This document shows positions 15,787-24,592 of a DNA stretch of 38,469 nucleotides, one piece after another. How positions within the stretch are numbered: position 1 is the first letter of the stretch; the number at the start of each line of letters is the position of its first letter. The position numbers and the translations under genes are program-made. The DNA comes from Bacteroidales bacterium (lineage in GTDB: Bacteria; Bacteroidota; Bacteroidia; Bacteroidales; UBA12170): NCBI GenBank assembly GCA_016933745.1, contig JAFGAK010000328.1, forward strand, positions 1 through 38,469, given 5' to 3'. The notes under the pieces were generated by a model. It made no database searches, was not told the DNA's origin, and worked only from the letters and a program-made list of their open reading frames with translations.

Positions 15787-16413
15787 ATGGCGAATTCCGA
15801 ATCATTGAATAGATGTGCTTGGGCAGGAAATGATCCTCTTTATCAGAAATATCATGATGAAGAATGGGGCGTTCCGGTATATGACGATCAAACTTTGTTC
15901 GAATTTCTGCTACTTGAAACGTTTCAAGCCGGTTTGAGTTGGATTACAATTTTAAGGAAAAGAGAAAATTTCCGACAAGCATTTGATCAATTTGATTACC
16001 AAAAAATTGCTGTTTACGACGAAAAAAAGGAATCTGAGTTAATGGAAAATGCAGGAATTATCAGAAATAAGCTTAAAATAAAATCGGCAATAAGCAATGC
16101 GCAAGCTTTTATTCAAATCCAAAAGGAATTTGGTTCTTTTAGCAAGTATATATGGACTTTTGTTGATGAGCAACCAATCCAAAACAAATTTCAGGAACTA
16201 AAAGAATTGCCTGCAAAAACGCCTCTTTCAGATAAAATTAGCAAAGATTTGAAAAAAAGAGGATTTAAGTTTGTTGGTTCCACGGTGATTTATGCGCATA
16301 TGCAAGCTTGCGGCATGGTGAATGATCACTTAACAACTTGTTTTAGGCATTCTGAAATTAAACTATGTACTCCTACGATATTATTGCAAAATAAAGAATT
16401 AGGTAACTTATAA
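15787..16413 (+). CDS. tag: DNA-3-methyladenine glycosylase I
   Basis: Excises 3-methyladenine from alkylated DNA. 208 residues, normal for Tag. The zinc-binding set is present with the same spacing as in E. coli Tag: Cys10 and His23 in 'NRCAW...YQKYHDEEWG', His181 and Cys185 in 'DHLTTCFRH'. The base-pocket residues also align: Glu44 and Trp52 in 'LLLETFQAGLSWITIL'. 'KRGFKFVGSTVIYAHMQA' is the typical helix-hairpin region. The ATG at 15787 follows a clear promoter box. The alpha/beta hydrolase gene begins 23 bp after the stop on the same strand, so the two are probably co-transcribed, although a functional connection is not evident. Confidence 0.95.
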   Translation: MANSESLNRCAWAGNDPLYQKYHDEEWGVPVYDDQTLFEFLLLETFQAGLSWITILRKRENFRQAFDQFDYQKIAVYDEKKESELMENAGIIRNKLKIKSAISNAQAFIQIQKEFGSFSKYIWTFVDEQPIQNKFQELKELPAKTPLSDKISKDLKKRGFKFVGSTVIYAHMQACGMVNDHLTTCFRHSEIKLCTPTILLQNKELGNL

Positions 16414-16436
16414 AATCTATTTTACAGAAAAAATAA

Positions 16437-17408
16437 ATGGCAAAAGTAATTATCGGTATTCATGGTCTAGGCAATAAACCACCAAAAGAACTTCTTGAAA
16501 AATGGTGGAAACTTTCTATTTTGGAGGGATTTAAACATGCCAGATTGCAAGTTCCAAAATTTAAATTCGAATTGGTTTATTGGGCCGATTTGGTTTACGA
16601 TCAGCCGGAAAGCGCAGAAATCATTGATGAAAACAATCCTTATTTTTTGGATGAACCTTATTTACCTTCCAGTCAAAAAGCAGTGGAAGAAAAAGATCTG
16701 AGTTTTCGTAAAAAAGTACTTCAATTTATTGATAGTCAAATTGAAAAGGTATTTTTAAACGATGATTTCAGCTTGAATTACCACGCTGTTAGCGATGCCA
16801 TCATGCATTCTTATTTTAAGGAATTAGAATTGTATTACGGAACAGCAACAGATCAAACGGATTTAAAAAAACAAACAAGAGCAAGATTGAAGACAATGCT
16901 GGAAAAATATCGCTTTGATGATATTCTCTTGATTGGTCATTCCATGGGCTCGATAATTGCTTATGATACGCTTCAATTCGAAGCTTGCAAAATACCTATT
17001 CAAAGTTTCTTTACCATTGGATCACCGCTAGGTTTACCCTTTATTCGAGCAAAAATTGCAGAAGAAATGAGACAAAAAACCACAGAAGTGGTTATTGGAA
17101 CTCCCAACTGCATTCACACAAGCTGGACTAACTTTTCCGATTTAGAAGACAAAGTGGCGTTGAATTTCGCATTGCAGAAATATTTTGTTGCAAATAAGAA
17201 AGGCATTCGTGTTGAAGATTTCGAAGTAGTGAATGATTATGAAATAAATGGAGAAAGAAATCCTCATAAATCCTTTGGTTATTTAAGAAGTAAAGAGTTT
17301 ATCTATCAAACGAATACTTTTCTAAGCTCACGAAAAAAAATCAATCTTTCTTTGCTAAAAAATATTGTTCAGAAATCAATTCATAGCGTTATTCAGCAAA
17401 TAAAATAA
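16437..17408 (+). CDS. alpha/beta-hydrolase-fold protein, substrate unknown
   Basis: 323 residues, no signal peptide. The opening strand 'KVIIGIHGLGNKP' supplies the oxyanion loop (HGLGN) and 'DDILLIGHSMGSIIAYDTL' contains the nucleophile elbow GHSMG with Ser169, as in lipases and esterases; 'FFTIGSPLGLP' is the next conserved strand. A candidate catalytic His is in the C-terminal 'NPHKSFGYLRS'. There is a long insertion rich in acidic residues between the first strand and the elbow (about 50-150). The overall pattern resembles cytoplasmic GPI-inositol-deacylase-like or lipase-3-like hydrolases, but the substrate cannot be named. It follows tag by 23 bp. Confidence 0.7.
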   Translation: MAKVIIGIHGLGNKPPKELLEKWWKLSILEGFKHARLQVPKFKFELVYWADLVYDQPESAEIIDENNPYFLDEPYLPSSQKAVEEKDLSFRKKVLQFIDSQIEKVFLNDDFSLNYHAVSDAIMHSYFKELELYYGTATDQTDLKKQTRARLKTMLEKYRFDDILLIGHSMGSIIAYDTLQFEACKIPIQSFFTIGSPLGLPFIRAKIAEEMRQKTTEVVIGTPNCIHTSWTNFSDLEDKVALNFALQKYFVANKKGIRVEDFEVVNDYEINGERNPHKSFGYLRSKEFIYQTNTFLSSRKKINLSLLKNIVQKSIHSVIQQIK

Positions 17409-17424
17409 GATTTTTCGTTGGTAT

Positions 17425-18150
17425 TTATGAGAACGAAAGCAAAGCTTTCAAAATCACAAAACAAGCTGAAAGTGCTGAAATAAGAAGGATTGCTGCTCTG
17501 GTATATCCTTTATCTAAATACTTAGTAACGTATTTTGAAAGCAGAAAACCAATGGTAAATGCAGGAAACATCCAAGCATAAAGCTTCCATTCAACCAGTG
17601 TCAATTTACCAACAAAACTCAAAGTGAGAATCGAAATGAGCGTTCCCAACGTAAAATAAGCCGATAAAGTACCGCGAATTACTTTTCCACTTTGATGCTG
17701 ATACAACAATCCCATTGGTGGACTTCCGATAGAAGCCAAAGTTCCCATGATTCCTGATAATAATCCTGCTAAAAATAATCGAGGTTGATTGATCTCCCAT
17801 TTTCCTCGCATCAAACTAAAAATGACCGCTAACAATATCAATGCTCCAAAAACAAGTGCAAAATATTTAGGCGCAATTAAAACAATTAAATAGGTTGCGA
17901 TAATTGCGCCAAGAACTCGACCAACTAGAGAGAATCCCAAGCCTGTTACGATGATTGATTTTCGTTCGCGAATCATCAGATAAACAGACAAAGTAAAACC
18001 ACTCATCAAAATAGGAACCGGAACAAAATCGGGATTTATTAGCATCAAAACTGGAGCAACTGTTAAAGCATATCCCATACTTGTAGAACCCTGAACAATT
18101 GCACCAATTAAAGCAACCACAAATACGATTAAGAATGCAGATAAATCCAT
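17425..18150 (-). CDS. TSUP-family (TauE/SafE) membrane transporter
   Basis: 241 residues, about eight hydrophobic helices arranged as two similar halves. The first half starts 'VVALIGAIVQGSTSMGYALTVAPVLMLINP' and the second 'LFLAGLLSGIMGTLASIGSPPMGLLYQH', matching the two G-rich repeats of the TauE/SafE (TSUP) family. Members export sulfite, sulfonates or other small anions; the substrate here is unknown and there is no sulfur gene nearby. The ATG at 18150 has a TACATTTG box 14 nt upstream. It converges with the alpha/beta hydrolase gene, 16 bp apart. Confidence 0.85.
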   Translation of the reverse strand: MDLSAFLIVFVVALIGAIVQGSTSMGYALTVAPVLMLINPDFVPVPILMSGFTLSVYLMIRERKSIIVTGLGFSLVGRVLGAIIATYLIVLIAPKYFALVFGALILLAVIFSLMRGKWEINQPRLFLAGLLSGIMGTLASIGSPPMGLLYQHQSGKVIRGTLSAYFTLGTLISILTLSFVGKLTLVEWKLYAWMFPAFTIGFLLSKYVTKYLDKGYTRAAILLISALSACFVILKALLSFS

Positions 18151-18164
18151 GTTTCAATTTTAGT

Positions 18165-18172
18165 CAAATGTA
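18165..18172 (-). promoter_or_regulatory. -7 box of the TSUP gene
   Basis: The minus strand reads TACATTTG. In the remainder of the 215-bp gap to 18365 I found no matching promoter for the large plus-strand gene. Confidence 0.55.
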
Positions 18173-18365
18173 AACAATAAAGTCTAATCGCCAATCATGC
18201 TTCGATTCTAAGCCATTTCATTTTTACACCAAATAACTACATATACGAACTAGCAGCTAACACTTATTAATTCCAGGAATCTATTGCAAAACATCTGCGT
18301 AATAATCTTTAACCAGAAGGACTCAAACGAAATAATACACATTACGCACCAAACTAAAGTTGCAA

Positions 18366-21300
18366 ATGAATAAATTGATCCTATCTGTTGTCTTCTCAAT
18401 AATCGGTCTGCTACTAGCAACTTCTCAGGATGCAATATCGCAAAATACTTTTTATATCAATGCGAATCAAACTTACTTACTTCCTGAAGATTTCACTCCT
18501 AGAATTACTGGTGGCGACACGATTAAAATTAAAGCAGATCGAACTGAAACTATACAATTTAAAGGTTTTGAAGGAAACGAGAATAACCCAATCATTGTTA
18601 TTAATGACGGTGGACAAGTTCATATCACTACCGAATTATGGGGAGCCATTCGTTTTCTGAATTGCAAATACATCAAAGTAACCGGAACGGGAGATTCCAA
18701 TTTCTATTATGGATTCAAACTAACTGGAAGAACAAGTGGTTTGAGTTTTGAACAATATAGCAGCGATGTTGAAGTAGAAAATGTTGAGATAGAAGGATCC
18801 GAAGAAACTTTCTTCGGCATTTATGCTAAAAAAGACTTTATAGGAAACCCTCCTTTTCCTTATCCTATTTTTAAAAATCTAAGTATTCACAATAATTACA
18901 TTCACGATTTAGCAGAAGGAATGTATGTTGGAGAAACAACATCTCCGGGGATGGAATTTCGTCATTTACGGATTTATAATAATATAATCGTTAATACTAG
19001 ACGAGAATCAATGCAAATTGCTAATTGTATTGATGATATTGAAATTTACAATAATTTCTTTATGAATTCGGGTTTGGAGAAAATGTACACGCAAGACAAT
19101 GGATTGCAAATTGGAATTAACACCATTGCCAACGTTTATAATAATATCATGATTAATGCCAATGCATATGGTATCATCGTTCTAGGAAATGGCGATATTC
19201 GTTTAAACAATAATTACATCCAAAACTCCAAAGGCCTTTTTATCGATGATCGTTTCGAGCCGCTTCCTTTTGCTTCTATCCATATCGAAAATAACTTTAT
19301 TCATCAAGTAAATCATAGCAAAGTCATTGAAAATCAAAACGAATTCAACGATTTGTTCATCGCTAATAATAGTTATAATTCGGATTCTGTGTTCTTTAAA
19401 AACTCCATTACTACAACTCAAACTGAAATTGTTTTAGAAAATAACCTATACACCGAAGTCACTGCTTTTGATTACACTTTAGAAAACGGTATTTTTACAA
19501 ATTCAGCAAATAATTCGATTGCTTATCAACAAATGGGACCAATCAAAGGATTAAGTCACATGTATAATAGCACACCTATTTTAGACTCAATTGATAATGT
19601 ATTGATTACATTTCGCGAAAGCAAAATCATTAATTTACATGCCACAACAGAAGATGTTGACGCTATTCATTTTGAAAGTGATAATTTACCTGATTTCATC
19701 CAATTAACTGAAATTTCTTCCGGAAATGCTCAATTAGCAATCACTCCTACTACTGAAGATAAAGGAGTTTATATCATTGGAATTAAAGTGTACGACGAAA
19801 GTCACCATGCATACGATCGTCAAGCGGTTAGAATTGCAATTAAAGATCCGATGAACGAAAGTCCTGTACTTAGTTTTGTCAATAACTTTAGTCTTGAAGC
19901 AACCAATAGAGCCCTATTCGAAATTACAGCTACGGATAACAACAACGACAGCATTTACTATTCAATGGATAATGAGTTAGCTTTTGTTAGAATCGATTAT
20001 GTTGGAAATCAAGCCTTTTTAAACCTACAACCTAAAATTGAACATCAAGGTGTTTATGTAATTAAAGTGACTGCAGATGATTACTACGGAAATCCTACAA
20101 GCCGGTTTTTAACTTTAACGATTGCTCCAACAACATTAACTCCAGGACATTTAATGTATCGTATCAATTTTGGCGGACCGGAAATCGAAGACGTGGATAT
20201 GAATTGGCAAGCAGATATCGATCGCGAAGCAACTTATGGAACCACCCATTTTTTAAGAACGGGTAGTTGGTTTTTTAAAGGCGTAAATAATACTTCGGCT
20301 CCCAATGCTTTATTTGGACCTTATCGCTACGATGGTGCAGAAGGCGTTGAAATGAAATTTGCTTTTCCTCTGCCGGGAGCAGGAATTTACGATGTTAAAT
20401 TATTTTTCGCAGAGCGAAATAAAGAAGTTGAAGAAAATACAACAGGCGTTTTTAACGTCAGCTTGGAAAATGAAAAAATGCTCGACCATTTCAATATCTA
20501 TTCAGTTGCTGAAATGGAAGCCTATGAAATAAGTTACGAAGTATCGGTAACCGACGGCTTTTTAAATTTAGATTTTGAACAAATCGAAAATAAAGATAAA
20601 ATCAACGGAATTGAAATCAAATACAAATCGGAATTAGCTGTTAATCAGGCACCTAAAATTCAAACTGCTACTACCTTTAGCATGAATGAAAACGAAACAC
20701 TAACTGTCCCTGTATATTTAATGGATGATTATTTCGAAGGTTCTGATTCGCTCAGCTTAGTGCTATTAAATGCGCCTGAATTTATTCAACTAAATGCCGT
20801 TAGCAACGCAGAATATTCACTTATTATTCAGCCAAGTTTCCAAGATGCTGGAACCTATAATCATCTTCTTTTGGTTTCTTCGGATGGCATGCTTACAGAT
20901 ACACTGGCTTTAAATATCTTGATTAAAAATGTAAATCATGTTCCAACTTTGAGCTATATCAAACCAATCAATATTGAAACCGGAATGACTACAAACCTAA
21001 GTATCCAAGCACTAGACGAAGACCTAGAACCTTTGGTAATGCAAATTATCAATTCTCCTTCTTTTGTCACTTTTACGGATTTAGGAAATGGCGAAGCATA
21101 TTTAGAAATGAATCCTCTATCAGAACATGTTGGTAATTACGATTTTGAAATTAGCGCAAAAGATCCTTTCAATGCAAGCGCCAGTACCATGATTACTATT
21201 CAGGTTTTTGAACGACCAACCGTTGAACGCATTATTTTAAATAGTAGCATGGTAACGGATTTAGTAGCAGGTGGTTCTCGCAATACTCCGCTCAATTTAG

Positions 21301-22940
21301 TTGATGAGCAAAACTTAGATCCATTTCAAAATGAACATCCAACAAGTAAAAGTTGGGTTCCGCTGAGAAAAGTGACGAATGGAACTTTCGAAACCATGAT
21401 TGACTTGGGTCAGGTTTATTACATCGATTTCGCCATGCTTCACGATCAGTTAAATTCATCTGATTTAAATATCTCTGTCGGTGAGCCTGGTAACTGGACT
21501 GAATTTGCTACTTACACTACTTCTTCTACCAATTTTTGGTACGAATTACCTATGATGATTCAAACGCGTTATGTCCTTCTTTCGATGGTGAATACAATTG
21601 ATGCTCAAATTAATGAAATTGCCTTGTACGGCTATTTATCGGAACTAATTCCAGATATCACACCCAACCAAGCTCCAAGTATTCAAACACTTTCAGAACT
21701 TAGAATTGGTGAAAATGAAACAGAAACTATTTCTATTTCCATTCTTGACGATGCATACTCAACTTGCAACGAATTGAGCTTAAGTTTAGAAACCGAATAT
21801 CCTTTCATCACGCTAGTAAAAATTGATTCCATTAACTACTCACTCAACATTCAACCACAAGCTGGCGATGCAGGAAACTATCAACTTACTCTTTTTGCTT
21901 CTGATGGTTGTTTAAACGATACGCTATCCATTGCACTTACGGTAACTATTCCAAACGTATCGAACACAGCTCCTACAATAAATCAGATTGATTCTTTGAT
22001 CGTCGAAGTTGGAATTCCAATTACAGTTGATATAATGAGTAGCGATATGGATGGAGATGCTCTATACTTGTACACCATCAATGCTCCTAGTTTTGTGGTA
22101 TTGACTGATAACGGCGACGGAACAGGTTCCTTATCCATTCATCCAACAACAGAAGATATCAACTTTTACGAAATGGAACTTTTGGTGGAAGATGAATGGG
22201 GAGCAAACACATCAACTTTCTTCACCATCGATGTTAGAACTCCTCCAGCCGTTCAACGAATTATTTTAAACAGCAGCATGATCACCGATTTGGTTGCTGG
22301 AGGGTCGTTTTATGCACCCACAAATCTTGTTGACGAACAAACCAAGGATCCGCTTTTGAATGATCATCCTTCAAGTAAAAGTTGGGTTCCATTGAAAAAA
22401 ACAACCAACGGAACTTTTGAAGTAATTATTGATTTGGGACAAGAACATTACATCGATTTTGCGATGTTTCACGATATGCAAAATACAGGCGATCTTCATA
22501 TTTCAATTGGCGAACCCGGCAACTGGACTGAAATTGGCGTAAACTCTACCTATTCTTTTAAAGTTTGGAATCAAATTGATTTTCAATTGAATACAAGATA
22601 TATTTTACTTTCGATGGTGAATACCATTTATGCGCAAGTGAATGAAATTGCACTTTACGGATATCCACTAAATCCTACAAAGAGAAGTTCTTTTTATGCC
22701 GCAATTGAGGAAACTTTAAAGTACACCATCTATCCAAATCCTTCGTCTGATTTTATTCAGATTAACAATAAAAAAGAAGAACAAGAAATTGAAATTTATT
22801 CGTTAAGCGGAAGTTTGGTTTACAAAACAACTGACTCAGAAATTAATATTTCAAGCTGGATAAACGGACTTTACTTACTTCGAATTATCCAAAACAATGA
22901 GCTAATTTTTCAAGATAAATTCTTAAAAACAGGATTTTAA
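18366..22940 (+). CDS. T9SS-exported multidomain surface protein: beta-helix, malectin, Ig-like and discoidin-like modules
   Basis: 1524 residues from the ATG at 18366 (the track start 18360 is TTG). Order of parts: signal peptide MNKLILSVVFSIIGLLLATS; a right-handed parallel beta-helix with Asn-ladder repeats such as 'IHNNYIHDL', 'IYNNIIVNT', 'IYNNFFMNS' and 'LNNNYIQNS' (about 80-350); cadherin/Ig-like domains (about 400-590); a malectin-like carbohydrate-binding domain starting 'MYRINFGG' (about 596-757); then two copies of a module of two Ig-like domains plus a discoidin-like domain (759-1090 and 1100-1433); and a type A T9SS sorting domain from 'YPNPSSDF' (1456) to 'QDKFLKTGF'. The layout suggests a cell-surface or released protein acting on or binding polysaccharide; beta-helix domains can be lyases, but no catalytic residues are identifiable. 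It stands alone, convergent with the GH13 gene across a strong terminator. Confidence 0.85.
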   Translation: MNKLILSVVFSIIGLLLATSQDAISQNTFYINANQTYLLPEDFTPRITGGDTIKIKADRTETIQFKGFEGNENNPIIVINDGGQVHITTELWGAIRFLNCKYIKVTGTGDSNFYYGFKLTGRTSGLSFEQYSSDVEVENVEIEGSEETFFGIYAKKDFIGNPPFPYPIFKNLSIHNNYIHDLAEGMYVGETTSPGMEFRHLRIYNNIIVNTRRESMQIANCIDDIEIYNNFFMNSGLEKMYTQDNGLQIGINTIANVYNNIMINANAYGIIVLGNGDIRLNNNYIQNSKGLFIDDRFEPLPFASIHIENNFIHQVNHSKVIENQNEFNDLFIANNSYNSDSVFFKNSITTTQTEIVLENNLYTEVTAFDYTLENGIFTNSANNSIAYQQMGPIKGLSHMYNSTPILDSIDNVLITFRESKIINLHATTEDVDAIHFESDNLPDFIQLTEISSGNAQLAITPTTEDKGVYIIGIKVYDESHHAYDRQAVRIAIKDPMNESPVLSFVNNFSLEATNRALFEITATDNNNDSIYYSMDNELAFVRIDYVGNQAFLNLQPKIEHQGVYVIKVTADDYYGNPTSRFLTLTIAPTTLTPGHLMYRINFGGPEIEDVDMNWQADIDREATYGTTHFLRTGSWFFKGVNNTSAPNALFGPYRYDGAEGVEMKFAFPLPGAGIYDVKLFFAERNKEVEENTTGVFNVSLENEKMLDHFNIYSVAEMEAYEISYEVSVTDGFLNLDFEQIENKDKINGIEIKYKSELAVNQAPKIQTATTFSMNENETLTVPVYLMDDYFEGSDSLSLVLLNAPEFIQLNAVSNAEYSLIIQPSFQDAGTYNHLLLVSSDGMLTDTLALNILIKNVNHVPTLSYIKPINIETGMTTNLSIQALDEDLEPLVMQIINSPSFVTFTDLGNGEAYLEMNPLSEHVGNYDFEISAKDPFNASASTMITIQVFERPTVERIILNSSMVTDLVAGGSRNTPLNLVDEQNLDPFQNEHPTSKSWVPLRKVTNGTFETMIDLGQVYYIDFAMLHDQLNSSDLNISVGEPGNWTEFATYTTSSTNFWYELPMMIQTRYVLLSMVNTIDAQINEIALYGYLSELIPDITPNQAPSIQTLSELRIGENETETISISILDDAYSTCNELSLSLETEYPFITLVKIDSINYSLNIQPQAGDAGNYQLTLFASDGCLNDTLSIALTVTIPNVSNTAPTINQIDSLIVEVGIPITVDIMSSDMDGDALYLYTINAPSFVVLTDNGDGTGSLSIHPTTEDINFYEMELLVEDEWGANTSTFFTIDVRTPPAVQRIILNSSMITDLVAGGSFYAPTNLVDEQTKDPLLNDHPSSKSWVPLKKTTNGTFEVIIDLGQEHYIDFAMFHDMQNTGDLHISIGEPGNWTEIGVNSTYSFKVWNQIDFQLNTRYILLSMVNTIYAQVNEIALYGYPLNPTKRSSFYAAIEETLKYTIYPNPSSDFIQINNKKEEQEIEIYSLSGSLVYKTTDSEINISSWINGLYLLRIIQNNELIFQDKFLKTGF
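20640..21635 (+). repeat. internal tandem module, copy 1 (Ig-like, Ig-like, discoidin-like)
   Basis: Codes for residues 759-1090, from 'VNQAPKIQT' to 'EIALYGY'. Aligns with copy 2 at a constant offset of about 341-343 residues. The discoidin-like part starts 'VERIILNSSMVTDLVAGGS' (953) and includes 'SKSWVPL', 'NGTFE.MIDLGQ' and 'EPGNWTE'. Confidence 0.85.
21663..22664 (+). repeat. internal tandem module, copy 2
   Basis: Codes for residues 1100-1433, from 'PNQAPSIQT' to 'EIALYGY'. The discoidin-like part 'VQRIILNSSMITDLVAGGS' (1296) is nearly identical to copy 1, while the Ig-like parts have diverged much more. Confidence 0.85.
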
Positions 22941-23057
22941 GAGATTAAATAAACACAAAAAATCAACCAAACTTTACTCTTTATACCTTGGGAAAAAGTA
23001 AAAGCTTTTATTTCAAGATCGATTTATTAAAACACAGTAATGCAAGATTACAATCAT

Positions 23058-23089
23058 AAAAAAAGGGAGCCATTTGGCTCCCTTTTTTC
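23058..23089. terminator. strong bidirectional Rho-independent terminator
   Basis: GGGAGCC ATTT GGCTCCC, a seven-pair GC-rich stem with a tetraloop, flanked by an A run on the left and a T run on the right. It serves both the T9SS gene (plus) and the GH13 gene (minus). Confidence 0.92.
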
Positions 23090-23105
23090 TTGCAGTTTAA
23101 AGTTC

Positions 23106-24464
23106 TTATTTCTTAACTAGAATAGCATAAGACCAAGGATTTAACATCAATTCTTTATTATCAGAATCAAAAGAGAATCCTTCTTGCATATACATAGTGT
23201 AACTTTCTAAATCAAAATTTTCGATGCTGCAATTAACTTCTTTATCAGAAAGGTTTAAAACGACACTTACATTTCCTCTAGTGTAAGCAAAAACTTGCTC
23301 ATCGGCGGATGTTGTTAAACGAACAAATCGCTGACCATAAGCGCCATTCCACAAGGCTTCTTCTTGATGTTTTAAAGCTGCTAGACTCGTATAAAAAGCG
23401 GTTTTAGGATAATCGCCCCAAACAATAGGATCTTTTTCAAAAAACAACAAGCGCTTGTTTAAACCTGCTTCTTGTCCGGAATAGATCAAAGGCATGTCTC
23501 CTACTGTAAAAGTCAATACAGCTAAAGCATCTGCAGCATCACCTAAGCGTTCTGCAATGGTTCCATTCCACGAATTTTCGTCGTGATTGGTAATAAAATA
23601 CATTTTATAAGCTCGTGCAGGATACTCTTTGTCTTTTTGATCAAAATAAGCATTCATCTCGTTTGCATCAATCTTGCCTTTGGCAATTTCATTCATTAAA
23701 TGGTGTTGATGCCAACCGTAATCCATATCAAAAGCTTTATTTAACAATTCTGATTTTTCGGCTTCGGCAAGCATAAAAACAGGCTTTACTTTATCCAATT
23801 CAACTCGAACATCTTCCCAAAAATCGATTGGTACTTCGCTAGCAACATCGCAACGGTAACCGTCTAAATCCATATCGCGCACCCAAAACAGCATATCGTT
23901 TTTCATGGCTGTGCGCATTTCTTCATTTTTGTAATCAAAAGAAACAACATCACTCCAATCAAATGGAGAGATCATTTTTCCGGTGCTGTCTTTTTCGTAA
24001 TACTCCGGATGTTCTTTTACCCACGGATGATCCCAAGCACTGTGATTTGCTACCCAATCAAAAATAACATACATTCCTAAGGCATGCGCTTTTTCTATAA
24101 AAGCTTTCATGTCTTCGAGCGTACCAAATTCCGGATTTACTTTGGTATAATCCTGAACAGCATAATAGGAGCCCAAACTTCCTTTTCGGTTTTCTAAACC
24201 AATTGGATGTACTGGCATCATCCACAAGATATCTACACCCAATTCTTTCAATCGCGGTAGCTGAGCCTCAAACGCTTTGATTGTTCCCTCTTCGGTATAT
24301 TGCCGAAGGTTTACTTCGTAAATAACGGCATTTTTCGACCAATCAACGGGCAATTTTGCCTCAGCAACAGACTCTTGACTTTTTTTGTTAGAAGCTTGAT
24401 TGCCACAAGCATAAAAAACAATAACTATCGCAACAAGTCCAATAAGAATTAAAACATTTTTCAT
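23106..24464 (-). CDS. GH13 alpha-amylase-family lipoprotein
   Basis: 452 residues. The start MKNVLILIGLVAIVIVFYAC is a lipoprotein signal with Cys20 as the lipid site. The mature part is a GH13 (beta/alpha)8 barrel: 'WMMPVHPIG' and 'VIFDWVANHSAWDHPW' (region I), 'GYRCDVAS' with the nucleophile Asp206, 'MLAEAE' with the acid/base Glu234, and 'FITNHDENSW' with the transition-state Asp295. A short beta-sandwich C domain follows. It acts on alpha-glucans such as starch or maltodextrins in the periplasm or at the cell surface. It is not next to susC/susD-type genes, so it is not in a classic utilisation locus. The ATG at 24464 follows a TATATTTG box. Confidence 0.93.
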   Translation of the reverse strand: MKNVLILIGLVAIVIVFYACGNQASNKKSQESVAEAKLPVDWSKNAVIYEVNLRQYTEEGTIKAFEAQLPRLKELGVDILWMMPVHPIGLENRKGSLGSYYAVQDYTKVNPEFGTLEDMKAFIEKAHALGMYVIFDWVANHSAWDHPWVKEHPEYYEKDSTGKMISPFDWSDVVSFDYKNEEMRTAMKNDMLFWVRDMDLDGYRCDVASEVPIDFWEDVRVELDKVKPVFMLAEAEKSELLNKAFDMDYGWHQHHLMNEIAKGKIDANEMNAYFDQKDKEYPARAYKMYFITNHDENSWNGTIAERLGDAADALAVLTFTVGDMPLIYSGQEAGLNKRLLFFEKDPIVWGDYPKTAFYTSLAALKHQEEALWNGAYGQRFVRLTTSADEQVFAYTRGNVSVVLNLSDKEVNCSIENFDLESYTMYMQEGFSFDSDNKELMLNPWSYAILVKK

Positions 24465-24499
24465 TATTAAATTATTTTGAATTAATAAATGGTAAAAAA

Positions 24500-24507
24500 C
24501 AAATATA
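24500..24507 (-). promoter_or_regulatory. -7 box of the GH13 gene
   Basis: The minus strand reads TATATTTG, 35 nt before the ATG. Confidence 0.6.
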
Positions 24508-24570
24508 CAATAAAATTTTATTGAGCTTTACCAAGAATAAGATCGAACTAAGTAGAAATAAAAACTTTCT

Positions 24571-24578
24571 TAACTTTG
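24571..24578 (+). promoter_or_regulatory. -7 box of xerD
   Basis: TAACTTTG, 14 nt before the ATG at 24593. It lies inside the longer ORF of the track, which is why the TTG start at 24521 is rejected. Confidence 0.6.
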
Positions 24579-24592
24579 TTAAAAACAGGTGT

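Noticed and set aside
18151-18365. Promoter or regulatory RNA before the large T9SS gene
   Set aside because: No TAnnTTTG box or convincing hairpin was found in the 215-bp gap, so nothing is called.
24521-24592. N-terminal extension of xerD in the ORF track
   Set aside because: Begins at TTG, contains the promoter box TAACTTTG, and adds residues not found in XerD proteins.
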